A DNA stretch of 64,000 bases, from contig OZ255841.1 in assembly GCA_965277835.1 (NCBI GenBank), forward strand, positions 1,054,001 to 1,118,000, read 5' to 3'. Shown here one piece after another: positions 51,063-59,242 of the stretch (the first letter of the stretch is position 1; every line of letters begins with the position of its first letter). This DNA comes from Arcticimaribacter sp965277835 (GTDB lineage: Bacteria; Bacteroidota; Bacteroidia; Flavobacteriales; Flavobacteriaceae). The notes below the pieces were generated by a model. The model saw only the letters and a program-made list of their open reading frames with translations, was not told where the DNA came from and ran no database searches. Made by a program: the position numbers and the translations under genes.

Positions 51063-52465
51063 AACGGCAATGGTTTAACGGGTTCACTAAAATCTTTTGG
51101 GGCGTGGTCTTTGGGAGCTTCTTCGAGGTCGCCAAAAAGTGTAAGCTCAGATCTAAAACGCATCCGATTTCGGACGGGTTGCCCGTTTCTGTTTTTTGCC
51201 ACATTATACTCTGCTTCGCCTTCGGTTTTGCCGTGCCTATAGTCGTCCCCCCACTGTTCTATGCCATAATATTCGGGGCGGTATAAAAACATTACCATAT
51301 CGGCATCTTGCTCAATAGCTCCAGACTCACGCAAGTCCGATATTACAGGGCGTTTGTCGCTTCTGTTTTCTACACTTCGCGACAGCTGAGACAATGCAAT
51401 TACAGGTATATTTAGGTCTTTCGCAATGCCCTTTAGCCCCCGCGATATTTTAGATATTTCTTGCTCTCTGTTACCGTTTTTGCTAGTCGCAGAAGTCATT
51501 AATTGCAGGTAATCTACAATTACAAATTTTATGTGTTCTTTACGCTTAAGTGCCTTAATTTTTATCTGCAACCGCTCAATGCTAAACGAAGACGTATCGT
51601 CTATAAAAAGAGGCGCGTTGTTCAGTTTTCCCTGAACGGTCTTAGCGCGTTTTACATCGTTTGGACTAAGCCCATGCACCACAAATTTTTCGTTAGGTAT
51701 TTCGGTTTCCATCGAAATAATGCGCGAGGTAAGTTGGGTTTTGCTCATTTCGAGCGAAAAGAAAGCCGTTGGAATATTGTGTTTTATGGCGGTTAATGCC
51801 ACGGACAATGCAAATGCGGTTTTGCCCATTCCGGGTCTTGCGGCGATTATAATTAGCTCACTGTTACGCCAGCCTCCTGTTTTTTGGGTTAGTTTTAAAA
51901 TAGGTGTGGGTATCCCTGCTTTTATTTCTTTGTTATAAAGTTTTATGCCTTTGGTGATGACCTCGTTTATAATTTCGGAGAACGGTGTGGTTCTGTCCGA
52001 CACTATTAAATCGGTTACGGCATTTAGCCTATTGTAGCTGTTGTCTAGTAACTCAAACACATCTACATTATCTTTTTGACAGTCATACAGGGTGCCGTTC
52101 GACGAGTCGCGCAGCGCTCTTTTTATAAAATACTGCAAAACAATACGGGCATGAAACTCGATATGTGCCGAGGTCGTTACTTTTTTGCTTAGTTGCACCA
52201 AGTAATAATCGCCGCCCACAAGTTTCAATTTTCCTTTTTCGCTTAGGTTTTTAGAAACCGTAATAATATCAACGGCTTCGTTTTTCAAATTCAAATCGAG
52301 TATCGCCTGAAACACAATCTGATGCTCGGTTTTGTAGAAACACACAGCGGTTAAGATTTCTATTGCTTCGTGGGCTCTGCTGCTGTCCGACAGCAAGGCA
52401 CCCAAAACAGCTTGCTCAACATCGACGGCATAAAAAGCCGGTTTTTTGTCTATTGTTGTGGTCAT
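51059..52465 (-). CDS. Replicative DNA helicase, DnaB family (phage)
   Basis: 468 residues. An N-terminal DnaB-like domain (AVDVEQAVLGALLSDSSR) is followed by the RecA-type motor with Walker A at 209-216 (ARPGMGKT), VIVDYLQLM as Walker B, the LSQLSRSVENRSDKRPVISDLRESGAIEQDADM block and the arginine finger region. Hexameric helicase that unwinds the fork. It overlaps the DUF6291 gene by four bases, and phage-type neighbours (ERF, DnaA-domain protein) argue that it is the phage's own helicase and not the host dnaB. Confidence 0.92.
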   Translation of the reverse strand: MTTTIDKKPAFYAVDVEQAVLGALLSDSSRAHEAIEILTAVCFYKTEHQIVFQAILDLNLKNEAVDIITVSKNLSEKGKLKLVGGDYYLVQLSKKVTTSAHIEFHARIVLQYFIKRALRDSSNGTLYDCQKDNVDVFELLDNSYNRLNAVTDLIVSDRTTPFSEIINEVITKGIKLYNKEIKAGIPTPILKLTQKTGGWRNSELIIIAARPGMGKTAFALSVALTAIKHNIPTAFFSLEMSKTQLTSRIISMETEIPNEKFVVHGLSPNDVKRAKTVQGKLNNAPLFIDDTSSFSIERLQIKIKALKRKEHIKFVIVDYLQLMTSATSKNGNREQEISKISRGLKGIAKDLNIPVIALSQLSRSVENRSDKRPVISDLRESGAIEQDADMVMFLYRPEYYGIEQWGDDYRHGKTEGEAEYNVAKNRNGQPVRNRMRFRSELTLFGDLEEAPKDHAPKDFSEPVKPLPF

Positions 52466-53073
52466 CCTATTGGCGGTAAATTATGGCTGCGTTTAGCAGC
52501 GTTGTTTTGACTTGCAAGGTTTTGTCGTTCTTTTTCGAGCCATTTTTTGGCAGTGAGATAAAGCGATTTGTAGTTGGTGTTTTTCTTATAATTCTCAATG
52601 GATTCTAGTATGCTATCAATCTCCTTTTGGGTGTAAGTCGCTTTCAGTTTTTCAAACTCTGGTACTGAAATTTGTAGGTGGGCAAATTTCTTGTAAACAC
52701 CATTTACATTTTCATTTACATTCTCATTCTCATTTACATTCTCATTAACATTAACATTAACATTTACATTAGGTTTTGCTTTGGTTTCGTTTTGGTTACG
52801 TTTTGGTTTAGTTTTGTTTTTTACGCCCTTAGGTCGTCCGCCTTTTTTACCGCTTTCAAACCTCTTATGATTTGCCTCTAGCTGTGGTTTTATAAGCTTA
52901 AACATAGCCATAACCAAAGGATCGCCTTCGGTTTCTTTTTGGTTTAATGCAAACCCACAAATGCAGTCAAATAATTGTACTTTTTGTGCTTCATTTAACG
53001 GTATAAATGCTTCGAAAAACGATCGATAAAATATAAAACTATCGCGCATATTTTTTTCTTCTGATTTATCCAT
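52462..53073 (-). CDS. DUF6291 phage replication-region protein with hexanucleotide-repeat linker
   Basis: 203 residues. The N-terminus (RDSFIFYRSFFEAFIPLNEAQKVQLFDCICGFALNQKE) matches DUF6291, common in Bacteroidota prophages beside DnaB. A Lys/Asn linker follows: GGRPKGVKNKTKPKRNQNETKAKP, then an almost pure Asn/Val/Glu stretch (about 24 residues) encoded by tandem AATGTA/AATGTT/AATGAG hexamers at 52701-52770. A C-terminal helical part (QKEIDSILESIENYKKN...YLTAKKWLEKERQ) resembles DnaC/DnaD-type helicase loaders, so a loader role is suggested but unproven. Confidence 0.75.
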   Translation of the reverse strand: MDKSEEKNMRDSFIFYRSFFEAFIPLNEAQKVQLFDCICGFALNQKETEGDPLVMAMFKLIKPQLEANHKRFESGKKGGRPKGVKNKTKPKRNQNETKAKPNVNVNVNVNENVNENENVNENVNGVYKKFAHLQISVPEFEKLKATYTQKEIDSILESIENYKKNTNYKSLYLTAKKWLEKERQNLASQNNAAKRSHNLPPIG

Positions 53074-53431
53074 TGTCTAATATTTCTTTTAATTGCGTAT
53101 ATTTTTTTAGATGGTAGTTCATTTCGAACCACACCTGAATATCGCCGCCTGCTACCTGCTCTAGGTCTTTGATGCACTGGTCGTACATGCGTTTAAAATG
53201 CTTGTCTGCCGCATAAAAATCGCCTATGACTTTGCAATAATGTACTATTGAGGTGTGGTCTTTTTGCATAAAATCGCCTATGACCTTAAACGGCAATTTG
53301 GTCATCCGTTTGGCTAGTGCTCCAAAAAGTACACGGGCATCTATAACTGCTCTTTTTCGCGATTTGTTATTGATAAAATCGACTCCCGTAACGTTTTGCA
53401 CTACTTCTGCTATAATGTTTAAATCGGTCAT
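53066..53431 (-). CDS. DnaA domain IV-like DNA-binding protein
   Basis: 121 residues. SRKRAVIDARVLFGALAKRM and the signature region FMQKDHTSIVHYCKVI correspond to helix-turn-helix domain IV of DnaA (DHTTVxHA-type motif). There is no AAA+ domain, so the protein consists only of the DNA-binding part plus a C-terminal helical segment. It overlaps the DUF6291 gene by eight bases. May recognise the phage origin; the inference rests on the motif. Confidence 0.75.
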   Translation of the reverse strand: MTDLNIIAEVVQNVTGVDFINNKSRKRAVIDARVLFGALAKRMTKLPFKVIGDFMQKDHTSIVHYCKVIGDFYAADKHFKRMYDQCIKDLEQVAGGDIQVWFEMNYHLKKYTQLKEILDNG

Positions 53432-53442
53432 GTGTTAACTTT

Positions 53443-53892
53443 TTATCTCTTTGGTTTTACAATAATTGACGCTTTTCTATGTACTATTTTTGGCAAAGGC
53501 AATGCTTCTCCTTCTGCACTAATATTGGCGTGCGGGTTACCGTTTTGTTTTGCAGCGTACATAGACTTGTATTTTGCTTCTATTTGTTTTTTTATGTGTT
53601 CGGCGTTTTGCCACTCGGGTATGTGTTTATAGTCAAATGACGTGCCCCCATTTCGGGTTTCTACCACATAGCCCTTGTACCCCTCTTTGTGTTCTGCTGC
53701 CTCTTGCGCTATGTCGTCGAAGTGATCGCTTTTAAATTCCTTTATAATCGCCATGCTTATATCAAGTTGAGGGCGGTGTTGCTCTAGGGCAATTAGTGCG
53801 TCGAGGTGCGTTATGTTTCCGTTTTGGGCTTGTGCCACGGTGTGCATCATTTCATTCTGAATTTTGATGTACATTTCTGATGTTGCTCCCAT
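53443..53892 (-). CDS. Phage early protein, unrecognised
   Basis: 149 residues, hydrophilic, with an aromatic centre (KGYVVETRNGGTSFDYKHIPEW) and the basic end PLPKIVHRKASIIVKPKR. Lies 2 bp from the ERF gene and 11 bp before the DnaA-like gene, so it belongs to the early operon. No function assigned; possibly replication/recombination-related from context. Confidence 0.65.
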   Translation of the reverse strand: MGATSEMYIKIQNEMMHTVAQAQNGNITHLDALIALEQHRPQLDISMAIIKEFKSDHFDDIAQEAAEHKEGYKGYVVETRNGGTSFDYKHIPEWQNAEHIKKQIEAKYKSMYAAKQNGNPHANISAEGEALPLPKIVHRKASIIVKPKR

Positions 53893-53894
53893 AG

Positions 53895-54503
53895 TTAAAA
53901 TGCTAAGTTTTCTTCGTTTTGTTGTTTGGCTAATTCTATATGCTTCTGAAGTTTTGCTTCTATCTTTTTGCTCACCTTATAGTATTTGCGTATTTCGTTT
54001 ACGGTGCCTATAGTCCCTTTGTTTATACCCTCTATGACGTTGTTCCACTCGGGCGTTGTTTCTTTGGTCGAATAGTCGATGTAGTTTAACCAAGGTTTGT
54101 CGTTGGTCTCGGTGGCGTTGGGCTGAGCCGTTTCTGTGTGTGTACTGGCAATGTTGCCATCGTCGTCTTCGGTCTCTAGTGCCAACAGCGACTGCAAGGT
54201 GTATCGGCGATAGTAGGTAATGCTACTCCCTATTTTTTGTGGATTGTCTAAGCTAGGTAACGCTATTTCGGAGCTAATTTGCTCCCCGTCATCGAGGTTA
54301 ACAATAATAGATTTTACTTTGTTGTCTGCAATGGGTTGCAGTAGCATTAGCCCCTTTTCTTCTAGCAAAGGGTGTAGCTTACCGATAAGGGTGTTAATGT
54401 CAAAATAGCTCGACTTATAGTCTGGGTTTGTGTGGTCCTTTACTATTTTCCCGATGCCTTTTTGCACCTCGGCGACTTTTTGGTAAATTGTTTTTCTATT
54501 CAT
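53895..54503 (-). CDS. ERF-family single-strand annealing protein
   Basis: 202 residues. KIVKDHTNPDYKSSYFDINTLIGKL and the ...GSSITYYRRYTLQSLLALETEDDDGN signature are diagnostic of the ERF superfamily, recombinases that anneal complementary strands during phage DNA recombination. The C-terminal third is a charged low-similarity tail. No associated exonuclease or SSB is next to it. Start ATG 54503 overlaps the preceding small gene by eight bases. Confidence 0.9.
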   Translation of the reverse strand: MNRKTIYQKVAEVQKGIGKIVKDHTNPDYKSSYFDINTLIGKLHPLLEEKGLMLLQPIADNKVKSIIVNLDDGEQISSEIALPSLDNPQKIGSSITYYRRYTLQSLLALETEDDDGNIASTHTETAQPNATETNDKPWLNYIDYSTKETTPEWNNVIEGINKGTIGTVNEIRKYYKVSKKIEAKLQKHIELAKQQNEENLAF

Positions 54504-54720
54504 GATTATTAGGTATTGAGTTAATTAAAATTTCATTGGTATAATCGACCATATTAAATGGCTGTTCTGTCTTTTGTTGTTTTCCTAAACGTTGATCCGC
54601 CTGCCCTTGAAAATAAAATCTAAGGGCTTTTTTGCTAAGTGTTTCTATTTGTTTGTCTATTAGTCCAAAACTGTGGCATAACGCCTTAAAATGCGCGACC
54701 TTCTGTTCTATTTTTGTCAT
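54496..54720 (-). CDS. Small phage early protein
   Basis: 74 residues, MTKIEQKVAHFKALCHSFGLI; basic, helical, no recognised motif. Four-base overlap with the 94-residue gene, eight-base overlap with ERF. Function unknown. Confidence 0.6.
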   Translation of the reverse strand: MTKIEQKVAHFKALCHSFGLIDKQIETLSKKALRFYFQGQADQRLGKQQKTEQPFNMVDYTNEILINSIPNNHE

Positions 54721-55001
54721 CGGGTTTGTGTTTTAGTTCTTTTTTTGAGTGCAGGGTTCTCATAGAGGCTGAGGTACTGCTCTTTTAGTTTTTTAATTTT
54801 TGCCAGAGCCTCATAGTTTTCGGCTGCTAATAGTTGCTCTTGTTGCGATTCTAGCTTTTTTATCTCATCTAGAAACAATGCCTTTAGGTCTTCGCTTAGC
54901 CGCACTAATTGAAAAAAACTTCGTATTTCTACCTGTTGTTTTTTGCGTGTTTTGGGGGCTGTCGTATCGACAAACGGATTAAGTTTTCTAAAAAAGTGCA
55001 T
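54717..55001 (-). CDS. Small phage early protein with coiled-coil
   Basis: 94 residues with a long charged helix (LFLDEIKKLESQQEQLLAAENYEALAKIKKLKEQ) likely to form a coiled coil. Overlaps the next gene by four bases. Function unknown. Confidence 0.6.
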   Translation of the reverse strand: MHFFRKLNPFVDTTAPKTRKKQQVEIRSFFQLVRLSEDLKALFLDEIKKLESQQEQLLAAENYEALAKIKKLKEQYLSLYENPALKKRTKTQTR

Positions 55002-55004
55002 AGC

Positions 55005-55235
55005 TTATATTTTTGAATGAAGCACATTGTTTCGATTTGCCAAAAAGTTTTGCATTATCTCTAGGGTACGCTGGCGTTTATACTCGGGTATGTTCTTGTA
55101 CGAACGGCTAAACCAATTGATATGCAAGGAATTAGGCGTTAACTTCCATTCTTCTGCCAATATAAATATTAGCTTTTTTCGGTCTTCTCTATCGAGGCTC
55201 TCGTAGATGTTATAAATGTTTTTTTCTAAGGTCAT
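55005..55235 (-). CDS. First gene of the phage early operon, unrecognised
   Basis: 76 residues, rich in aromatic and basic residues (SLHINWFSRSYKNIPEYKRQRTLEIM). Three bases before the next gene. It opens the minus-strand early operon facing the control region at 55236-55399. Function unknown. Confidence 0.6.
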   Translation of the reverse strand: MTLEKNIYNIYESLDREDRKKLIFILAEEWKLTPNSLHINWFSRSYKNIPEYKRQRTLEIMQNFLANRNNVLHSKI

Positions 55236-55286
55236 TACGTTTTTTTAATTATATTGCATTAATATTACAGCAAATATATAAACATT

Positions 55287-55303
55287 TTGAAACAAATTGA
55301 AAC
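55287..55303. promoter_or_regulatory. TTGAAAC direct repeats in the divergent phage control region
   Basis: TTGAAAC (55287-55293) and TTGAAAC (55297-55303), spaced by three bases, ten base pairs apart (one helical turn), in the 164-bp gap between the early operon (minus) and the membrane-protein/repressor genes (plus). Candidate repressor operator; no experimental support. Confidence 0.4.
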
Positions 55304-55399
55304 TTTTTTAAAAAAAGTGCTAAAAAATATTTAGAATACGTCTAAGGCATTATATAACAAGGGCATAGTATTTAAGATTAACAGAACACAGACTATCGA

Positions 55400-55900
55400 A
55401 TGGGTTTAATAAAGGGTTATACTAACGGAGAAGCAAAGGACAAGGTTTTGGAACGTTGTCTTAAAAGTTATAATGAGGAGAAAGAGTATTTCGATAGTGT
55501 GGCTTCTGTGATGATAAAAAGCGATATTTTTCCTGAGAGTCATATTCTTTCCATAGCTGCACTTATAACTAAAATAGAATCTTTCATAAATAATCAAACA
55601 GAAAATAACGAGCCTTCAATTGTGGATATATATGATGTTGGTAGTGATGGGTGCTATAAAATAATGGCTAATGAATTTACTCAGCGCTTTTTAGATGAAG
55701 GTGGGTTTACGGCTATTGAAAAAGCTGAAAAGAGAGTACAAGAAAAGGAAGAAATTGAATTTGAGAAATCTAAGATTGATTTAGAACTCGCAAAGCGTAT
55801 GCTAAAAGACTACCCCGCCACCAAGAGAATGGCTAAATGGGGTTTTGGTATTGCTGTTTTGTCAATTATTTTTGCAGCAATAAGTTTATTTTGGGACTAA
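55400..55900 (+). CDS. Phage-region membrane protein, paralogue 1
   Basis: 166 residues: MGLIKGYTNGEAKDKVLERCL at the N-terminus, a central soluble part with FLDEGGFTAIEKAEKR, a long charged helix, and one C-terminal transmembrane helix (WGFGIAVLSIIFAAISLFW). The next gene encodes a shorter paralogue with the same N-terminal motif and the same GGFTAIE element. The identical GACTATCGA precedes both start codons. The position between the lytic operon and the repressor suggests superinfection exclusion or lysogenic expression; inference only. Confidence 0.7.
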   Translation: MGLIKGYTNGEAKDKVLERCLKSYNEEKEYFDSVASVMIKSDIFPESHILSIAALITKIESFINNQTENNEPSIVDIYDVGSDGCYKIMANEFTQRFLDEGGFTAIEKAEKRVQEKEEIEFEKSKIDLELAKRMLKDYPATKRMAKWGFGIAVLSIIFAAISLFWD

Positions 55901-55936
55901 TAGAAATTATAATAATATAACTAAACGGACTATCGA

Positions 55937-56347
55937 ATGAGTTTAATTAAAGGAATAACAAACGGAAAAGCAAAGGACAAAATACTAGCTCTTTGTGTTG
56001 AGAATGTAAAAGGTAAAAACTACTCTATTTCGGGGGTTATACTAAAAGAACGCCTTTTTCCCGATAGCCCGCTCGAGTCGATACGCGCGCTTATTGTTGA
56101 AATAGAAAGCCACAGCAAACCAATTGCAATGATGCGCGTTAACAAAAAAACAGGCGAACACTACATTATGCCCACTAACTTAACCGAGCAGTTCTTAGAA
56201 CGAGGTGGTTTTACGGCTATTGAAGCTATTAAAGCAACACGCGAAGAAGGACGAAAAAAAGTAATACGAAGGAGTTCTATTATTGCTGCTGCTATTCTAA
56301 TAATCGTCACATTATGTGTTGTGCTATGGGTAAATAATAAAGGATAA
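55937..56347 (+). CDS. Phage-region membrane protein, paralogue 2
   Basis: 136 residues, MSLIKGITNGKAKDKILALCV, LPDSPLESIRALIVEIES-like middle (FPDSPLES), FLERGGFTAIEAIKATREEG and one C-terminal helix (SSIIAAAILIIVTLCVVLWV). Lacks the long charged helix of paralogue 1. Upstream sequence GACTATCGA repeats before its ATG. Precedes the repressor by 46 bp. Confidence 0.7.
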   Translation: MSLIKGITNGKAKDKILALCVENVKGKNYSISGVILKERLFPDSPLESIRALIVEIESHSKPIAMMRVNKKTGEHYIMPTNLTEQFLERGGFTAIEAIKATREEGRKKVIRRSSIIAAAILIIVTLCVVLWVNNKG

Positions 56348-56393
56348 TATTACTAAAAATAGAGATTAAGCTATAAAAAAGTAATCGAAGATT

Positions 56394-57110
56394 ATGAAAC
56401 AAAATGAAACTATACTTACCCCTCCCCAGCGGATTTCGAGTTTATTAGAGTATTTAAAATTATCGAAAAATGCTTTGGGGCTTTCTATAGGCGATAAAAA
56501 CGGCATGCGTTTTCAGTATATTCTAAATGGGCGCAACAAAAATGTATCCGAAAAATTAGCGTCCGACATTACCGAGGCGCACCCCAACATAAACTACGCT
56601 TGGCTATTACACGGCAAAGGCACAATGCTAAAAAACAATCACAAAGAAGCAGTACAGATTCCAGTGCAATTTATGTCCGTACCTCTGGTGCCGGTTCACG
56701 CCCAGGCAGGTTTTCTTTCGGGTTATGGCGACGAAGCATTTATGGACGAACTACCAGTGCAATATTGGGAGGTTGACAAAGAGTTCAAAGGCAACTATGT
56801 GTGTTTCGAAGTCCGCGGCGACTCTATGGACGATGACAGCTCTAAAGCCATACTAGACGGCGATAAGCTCCTTACAAGAGAAATACAACGCCACCTATGG
56901 ACAAGCAAGCTACATATTAACAAATGGAATTTTGTTATTGTCCACAAAGAAGAAGGTATTATCGTAAAAAAAATAACCGAACACAACCTCGATACGGGTA
57001 CCATACGCTGTCATTCCCTAAACCCGTTCTACGAAGATTTTGACCTCTACCTCAACGATGTTATTGCCCTATATAATGTGGTAGATCTAAAACGTAAACC
57101 GCTTATTTAG
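56394..57110 (+). CDS. Phage repressor, S24/LexA-like
   Basis: 238 residues. An N-terminal helix-turn-helix domain (LLEYLKLSKNALGLSIGDKNG) is followed by a C-terminal S24 peptidase domain with Ser144 (VRGDSMD) and Lys192 (GIIVKKI) as the probable catalytic dyad. No clear Ala-Gly cleavage site was assigned in the linker (PVHAQAGFLSGYGDE is the candidate). This is the type of repressor that keeps a prophage dormant and self-cleaves on DNA damage. It lies at the plus-strand end of the control region opposite the early genes. Confidence 0.88.
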   Translation: MKQNETILTPPQRISSLLEYLKLSKNALGLSIGDKNGMRFQYILNGRNKNVSEKLASDITEAHPNINYAWLLHGKGTMLKNNHKEAVQIPVQFMSVPLVPVHAQAGFLSGYGDEAFMDELPVQYWEVDKEFKGNYVCFEVRGDSMDDDSSKAILDGDKLLTREIQRHLWTSKLHINKWNFVIVHKEEGIIVKKITEHNLDTGTIRCHSLNPFYEDFDLYLNDVIALYNVVDLKRKPLI

Positions 57111-57342
57111 GCGACATAGTCGCTTTTTAATTTCTGCCTGGGCGAGGTGCTAACGCCACCTTCTCGATACAAAAACCGCAAACGGTTTTCACTCGAAGTG
57201 ACAGCAGTACTAAAATACCGACCTTGTCAGGTCGAGTGATTCTGAGACACGAAGAATTATATCGAGACCTTATCTAATTAGTACTTGTTTAAAACGTGAC
57301 TGTGCCACCTTCTCGATACAGGCTTTACCATTGCAAAGCCTA
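57110..57342. repeat. Mosaic intergenic repeat, copy 11
   Basis: Modules GCGACATAGTCGC, CCACCTTCTCGATAC, AAAACCGCAAACGGTTTT, TCACTCGAAGTGACAG, GGTCGAGTGATTCTGAG, CTCGATACAGGC and GGCTTTACCATTGCAAAGCC. It separates the repressor from the lipoprotein gene. Confidence 0.8.
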
Positions 57343-58008
57343 CTCAATAATAACTTTTATAGAGTCTAAAACCTGTAGTGATTTTTGCCCGCAGTCGAAG
57401 AAGGTTTTGCTATAGATAGTAATGGTGTCCCCTATCATTTCTTTAATAAGCGGCCCTACAATTCTTTTTGAATACATGGTACAACTATTGGTTGCGGTAG
57501 GTGTAGGTCCCGATTTTGGGTTGGTCCAACCATAGCAGATGCGTTTATCTTTTACACTATGATAAATTGAGCTGGTTTGCACCACAGGAACTATCTGTCC
57601 CTTAAAGAAGTTTATGTTTACGGTGGTGTCCCTTACCTTAATAATATTGCCTTGCTGGGTATATAAACTTTCGAAGGGGTTGTACAACCCAAACGTAAAA
57701 GACAGTTCGCGATCTATTTCCCAATAAGAATCTGAATCAAATTTTGAGGAAATGACAGCCATAGCATTGTATTGACAAGCAGGCATCGTAGATATAGATT
57801 CTATATGCAAATCGAACCTCCCCGAGATTTCGGAAAACCAAAAGGGTTTTATATGATGATATCCATTTGCATCTTTTTCAAAATCGGTATATAGCTTTAC
57901 CCAACAATCGTTGTTTGGACAAATAGAGGTTGACCCCGATTCTTTTTCACACGAGTAGACTAAGAGTATAACAACTATAAATGCTATTGTTTTTTTTATA
58001 TACAACAT
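57340..58008 (-). CDS. Lipoprotein of unknown function
   Basis: 222 residues; signal MLYIKKTIAFIVVILLVYSC with lipidated Cys20. The mature part has 5-6 cysteines (ICPNNDCWV...; ACQYNAMAV; RICYGW; NSCTMYS; FDCGQ), suggesting a disulphide-rich exported domain. No family recognised. Neighbours are a mosaic repeat and the TPR genes, so it is cargo within the phage-flanked region. Confidence 0.7.
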   Translation of the reverse strand: MLYIKKTIAFIVVILLVYSCEKESGSTSICPNNDCWVKLYTDFEKDANGYHHIKPFWFSEISGRFDLHIESISTMPACQYNAMAVISSKFDSDSYWEIDRELSFTFGLYNPFESLYTQQGNIIKVRDTTVNINFFKGQIVPVVQTSSIYHSVKDKRICYGWTNPKSGPTPTATNSCTMYSKRIVGPLIKEMIGDTITIYSKTFFDCGQKSLQVLDSIKVIIE

Positions 58009-58199
58009 AGTCCTTTACTTGTTTTATTGCCCTTGTTAAAAATCTATATAAAGATCTCAATAACAGCGTATAGAACACAAAAATATAATAAAATTGTGTA
58101 ACACTTAAAAATAATAGGAAAGCCCTATTCTTTATTTGTGTGTCATGTTTTGGTTTTTTTGATTCACAAACTTATTTTCTATGATTAATTCATTTTCTT

Positions 58200-58207
58200 A
58201 TTTTTGA
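58200..58207 (+). promoter_or_regulatory. Candidate -7 box (TATTTTTG) of the second TPR gene
   Basis: TAnnTTTG match, 17 bp before the ATG at 58225; same arrangement as the TPR gene at 21.4 kb. Confidence 0.5.
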
Positions 58208-58224
58208 AAACACGTTTAATAATT

Positions 58225-58638
58225 ATGAACACTAAAAAAGTATTTTCGTTATTGCTCATGTTGGTTTCTTTAGCGGTGTATAGCCAAACTGCCGAAACGT
58301 ATTTCGAAAAAGGAACTATAAAGTATGACGCCCGAAATTATAGCGGTGCGCTTGCAGATTTTGACAAGGCCATAGAACTCAACCCAAAGAACGCAACTTT
58401 TTATTATAATAGAGGCGCTCTAAAAGACCGACTTGAAGACACCAAAGGGGCTATCGAAGATTATAACAACGTTATAGCACTCGACTCAAACAATGCGTGG
58501 GCGTATAGCAATAGAGGCTATGCAAAATATAAACTTGGGCATATAAACGAGGCTTGTTTAGACTGGTATAAATCGCAAGAACTAGGGCTTGAAAAAGCAA
58601 ATAGAATGATTAAAAAATATTGTGTAGAAGAACAGTAA
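58225..58638 (+). CDS. Small exported TPR protein
   Basis: 137 residues from the ATG at 58225 (signal MNTKKVFSLLLMLVSLAVYSQ); the TTG at 58204 lies in the -7 box. Two to three TPR units (GALADFDKAIELNP; GAIEDYNNVIALDS), then a variant last unit (INEACLDWYKSQELGLEKANRMIKKYC) similar to the end of the 21.4-kb TPR protein. Likely a protein-interaction module; partner unknown. Confidence 0.8.
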   Translation: MNTKKVFSLLLMLVSLAVYSQTAETYFEKGTIKYDARNYSGALADFDKAIELNPKNATFYYNRGALKDRLEDTKGAIEDYNNVIALDSNNAWAYSNRGYAKYKLGHINEACLDWYKSQELGLEKANRMIKKYCVEEQ

Positions 58639-58806
58639 TTATTCGTTATTGACATTTGGCACTCAACTACCCAAAATCCTTTTATATGGTCTTAGTAAAG
58701 TGTAGAAATAGGTTAATGTTAATCTCGCTTTGATTAGCTTCTAAACCACTAAATTTTAACATTAAATTATACAATATCGCACAAGATATTACAGTTTATT
58801 ATTTCT

Positions 58807-58814
58807 TATATTTG
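58807..58814 (+). promoter_or_regulatory. Candidate -7 box (TATATTTG) of the third TPR gene
   Basis: TAnnTTTG match, 23 bp before the ATG at 58838, in an AT-rich gap of 199 bp. Confidence 0.5.
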
Positions 58815-58837
58815 AAAAAAATAATGAGTAAATTACC

Positions 58838-59242
58838 ATGAACGCAAAAAAAATATCTTTACTACTGCTCGTACTGTTTTCTTTAACAGCATATAGCCAA
58901 ACCGCAGAAGAATATATTAAGAAAGGAAGTGATAAATTTAACTTAGAAGATTATGTCGGAGCGATTACAGAATTTACCGAAGCCATAAAAGTTAACCCAA
59001 GTAGCGAATGGGCATATTCTTTTAGAGCAGAAGCACACACTAAACTAGGCGACTATGAAGCAGCACTTAAGGACTATGACACCCTTGTAGAGCTTAACCC
59101 AGAAGTCATTTTAGTGTATTATAATAGAGGTACGATAAGACAAATCTTAGGGTACCAAAAAGAAGGTTGCCAAGACTGGAAAAAAGCAAAAGAAATGGGG
59201 CATCCAGAAATTGATGACCTACTTACTAGATACTGTAATTAG
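58838..59242 (+). CDS. Small exported TPR protein, paralogue
   Basis: 134 residues: signal peptide MNAKKISLLLLVLFSLTAYSQ, two full TPR units (GAITEFTEAIKVNP; AALKDYDTLVELNP) and a terminal variant unit (KEGCQDWKKAKEMGHPEIDDLLTRYC). Follows the previous TPR gene by 199 bp, with its own promoter box. The three TPR proteins share the AYSQTAE-type signal and the Cys-containing last unit. Confidence 0.8.
   Translation: MNAKKISLLLLVLFSLTAYSQTAEEYIKKGSDKFNLEDYVGAITEFTEAIKVNPSSEWAYSFRAEAHTKLGDYEAALKDYDTLVELNPEVILVYYNRGTIRQILGYQKEGCQDWKKAKEMGHPEIDDLLTRYCN

Noticed and set aside
50854..51204. Arg-rich frame overlapping the end of DnaB
   Set aside because: Overlaps two coherent genes in another frame and has low-complexity Arg/Pro composition.
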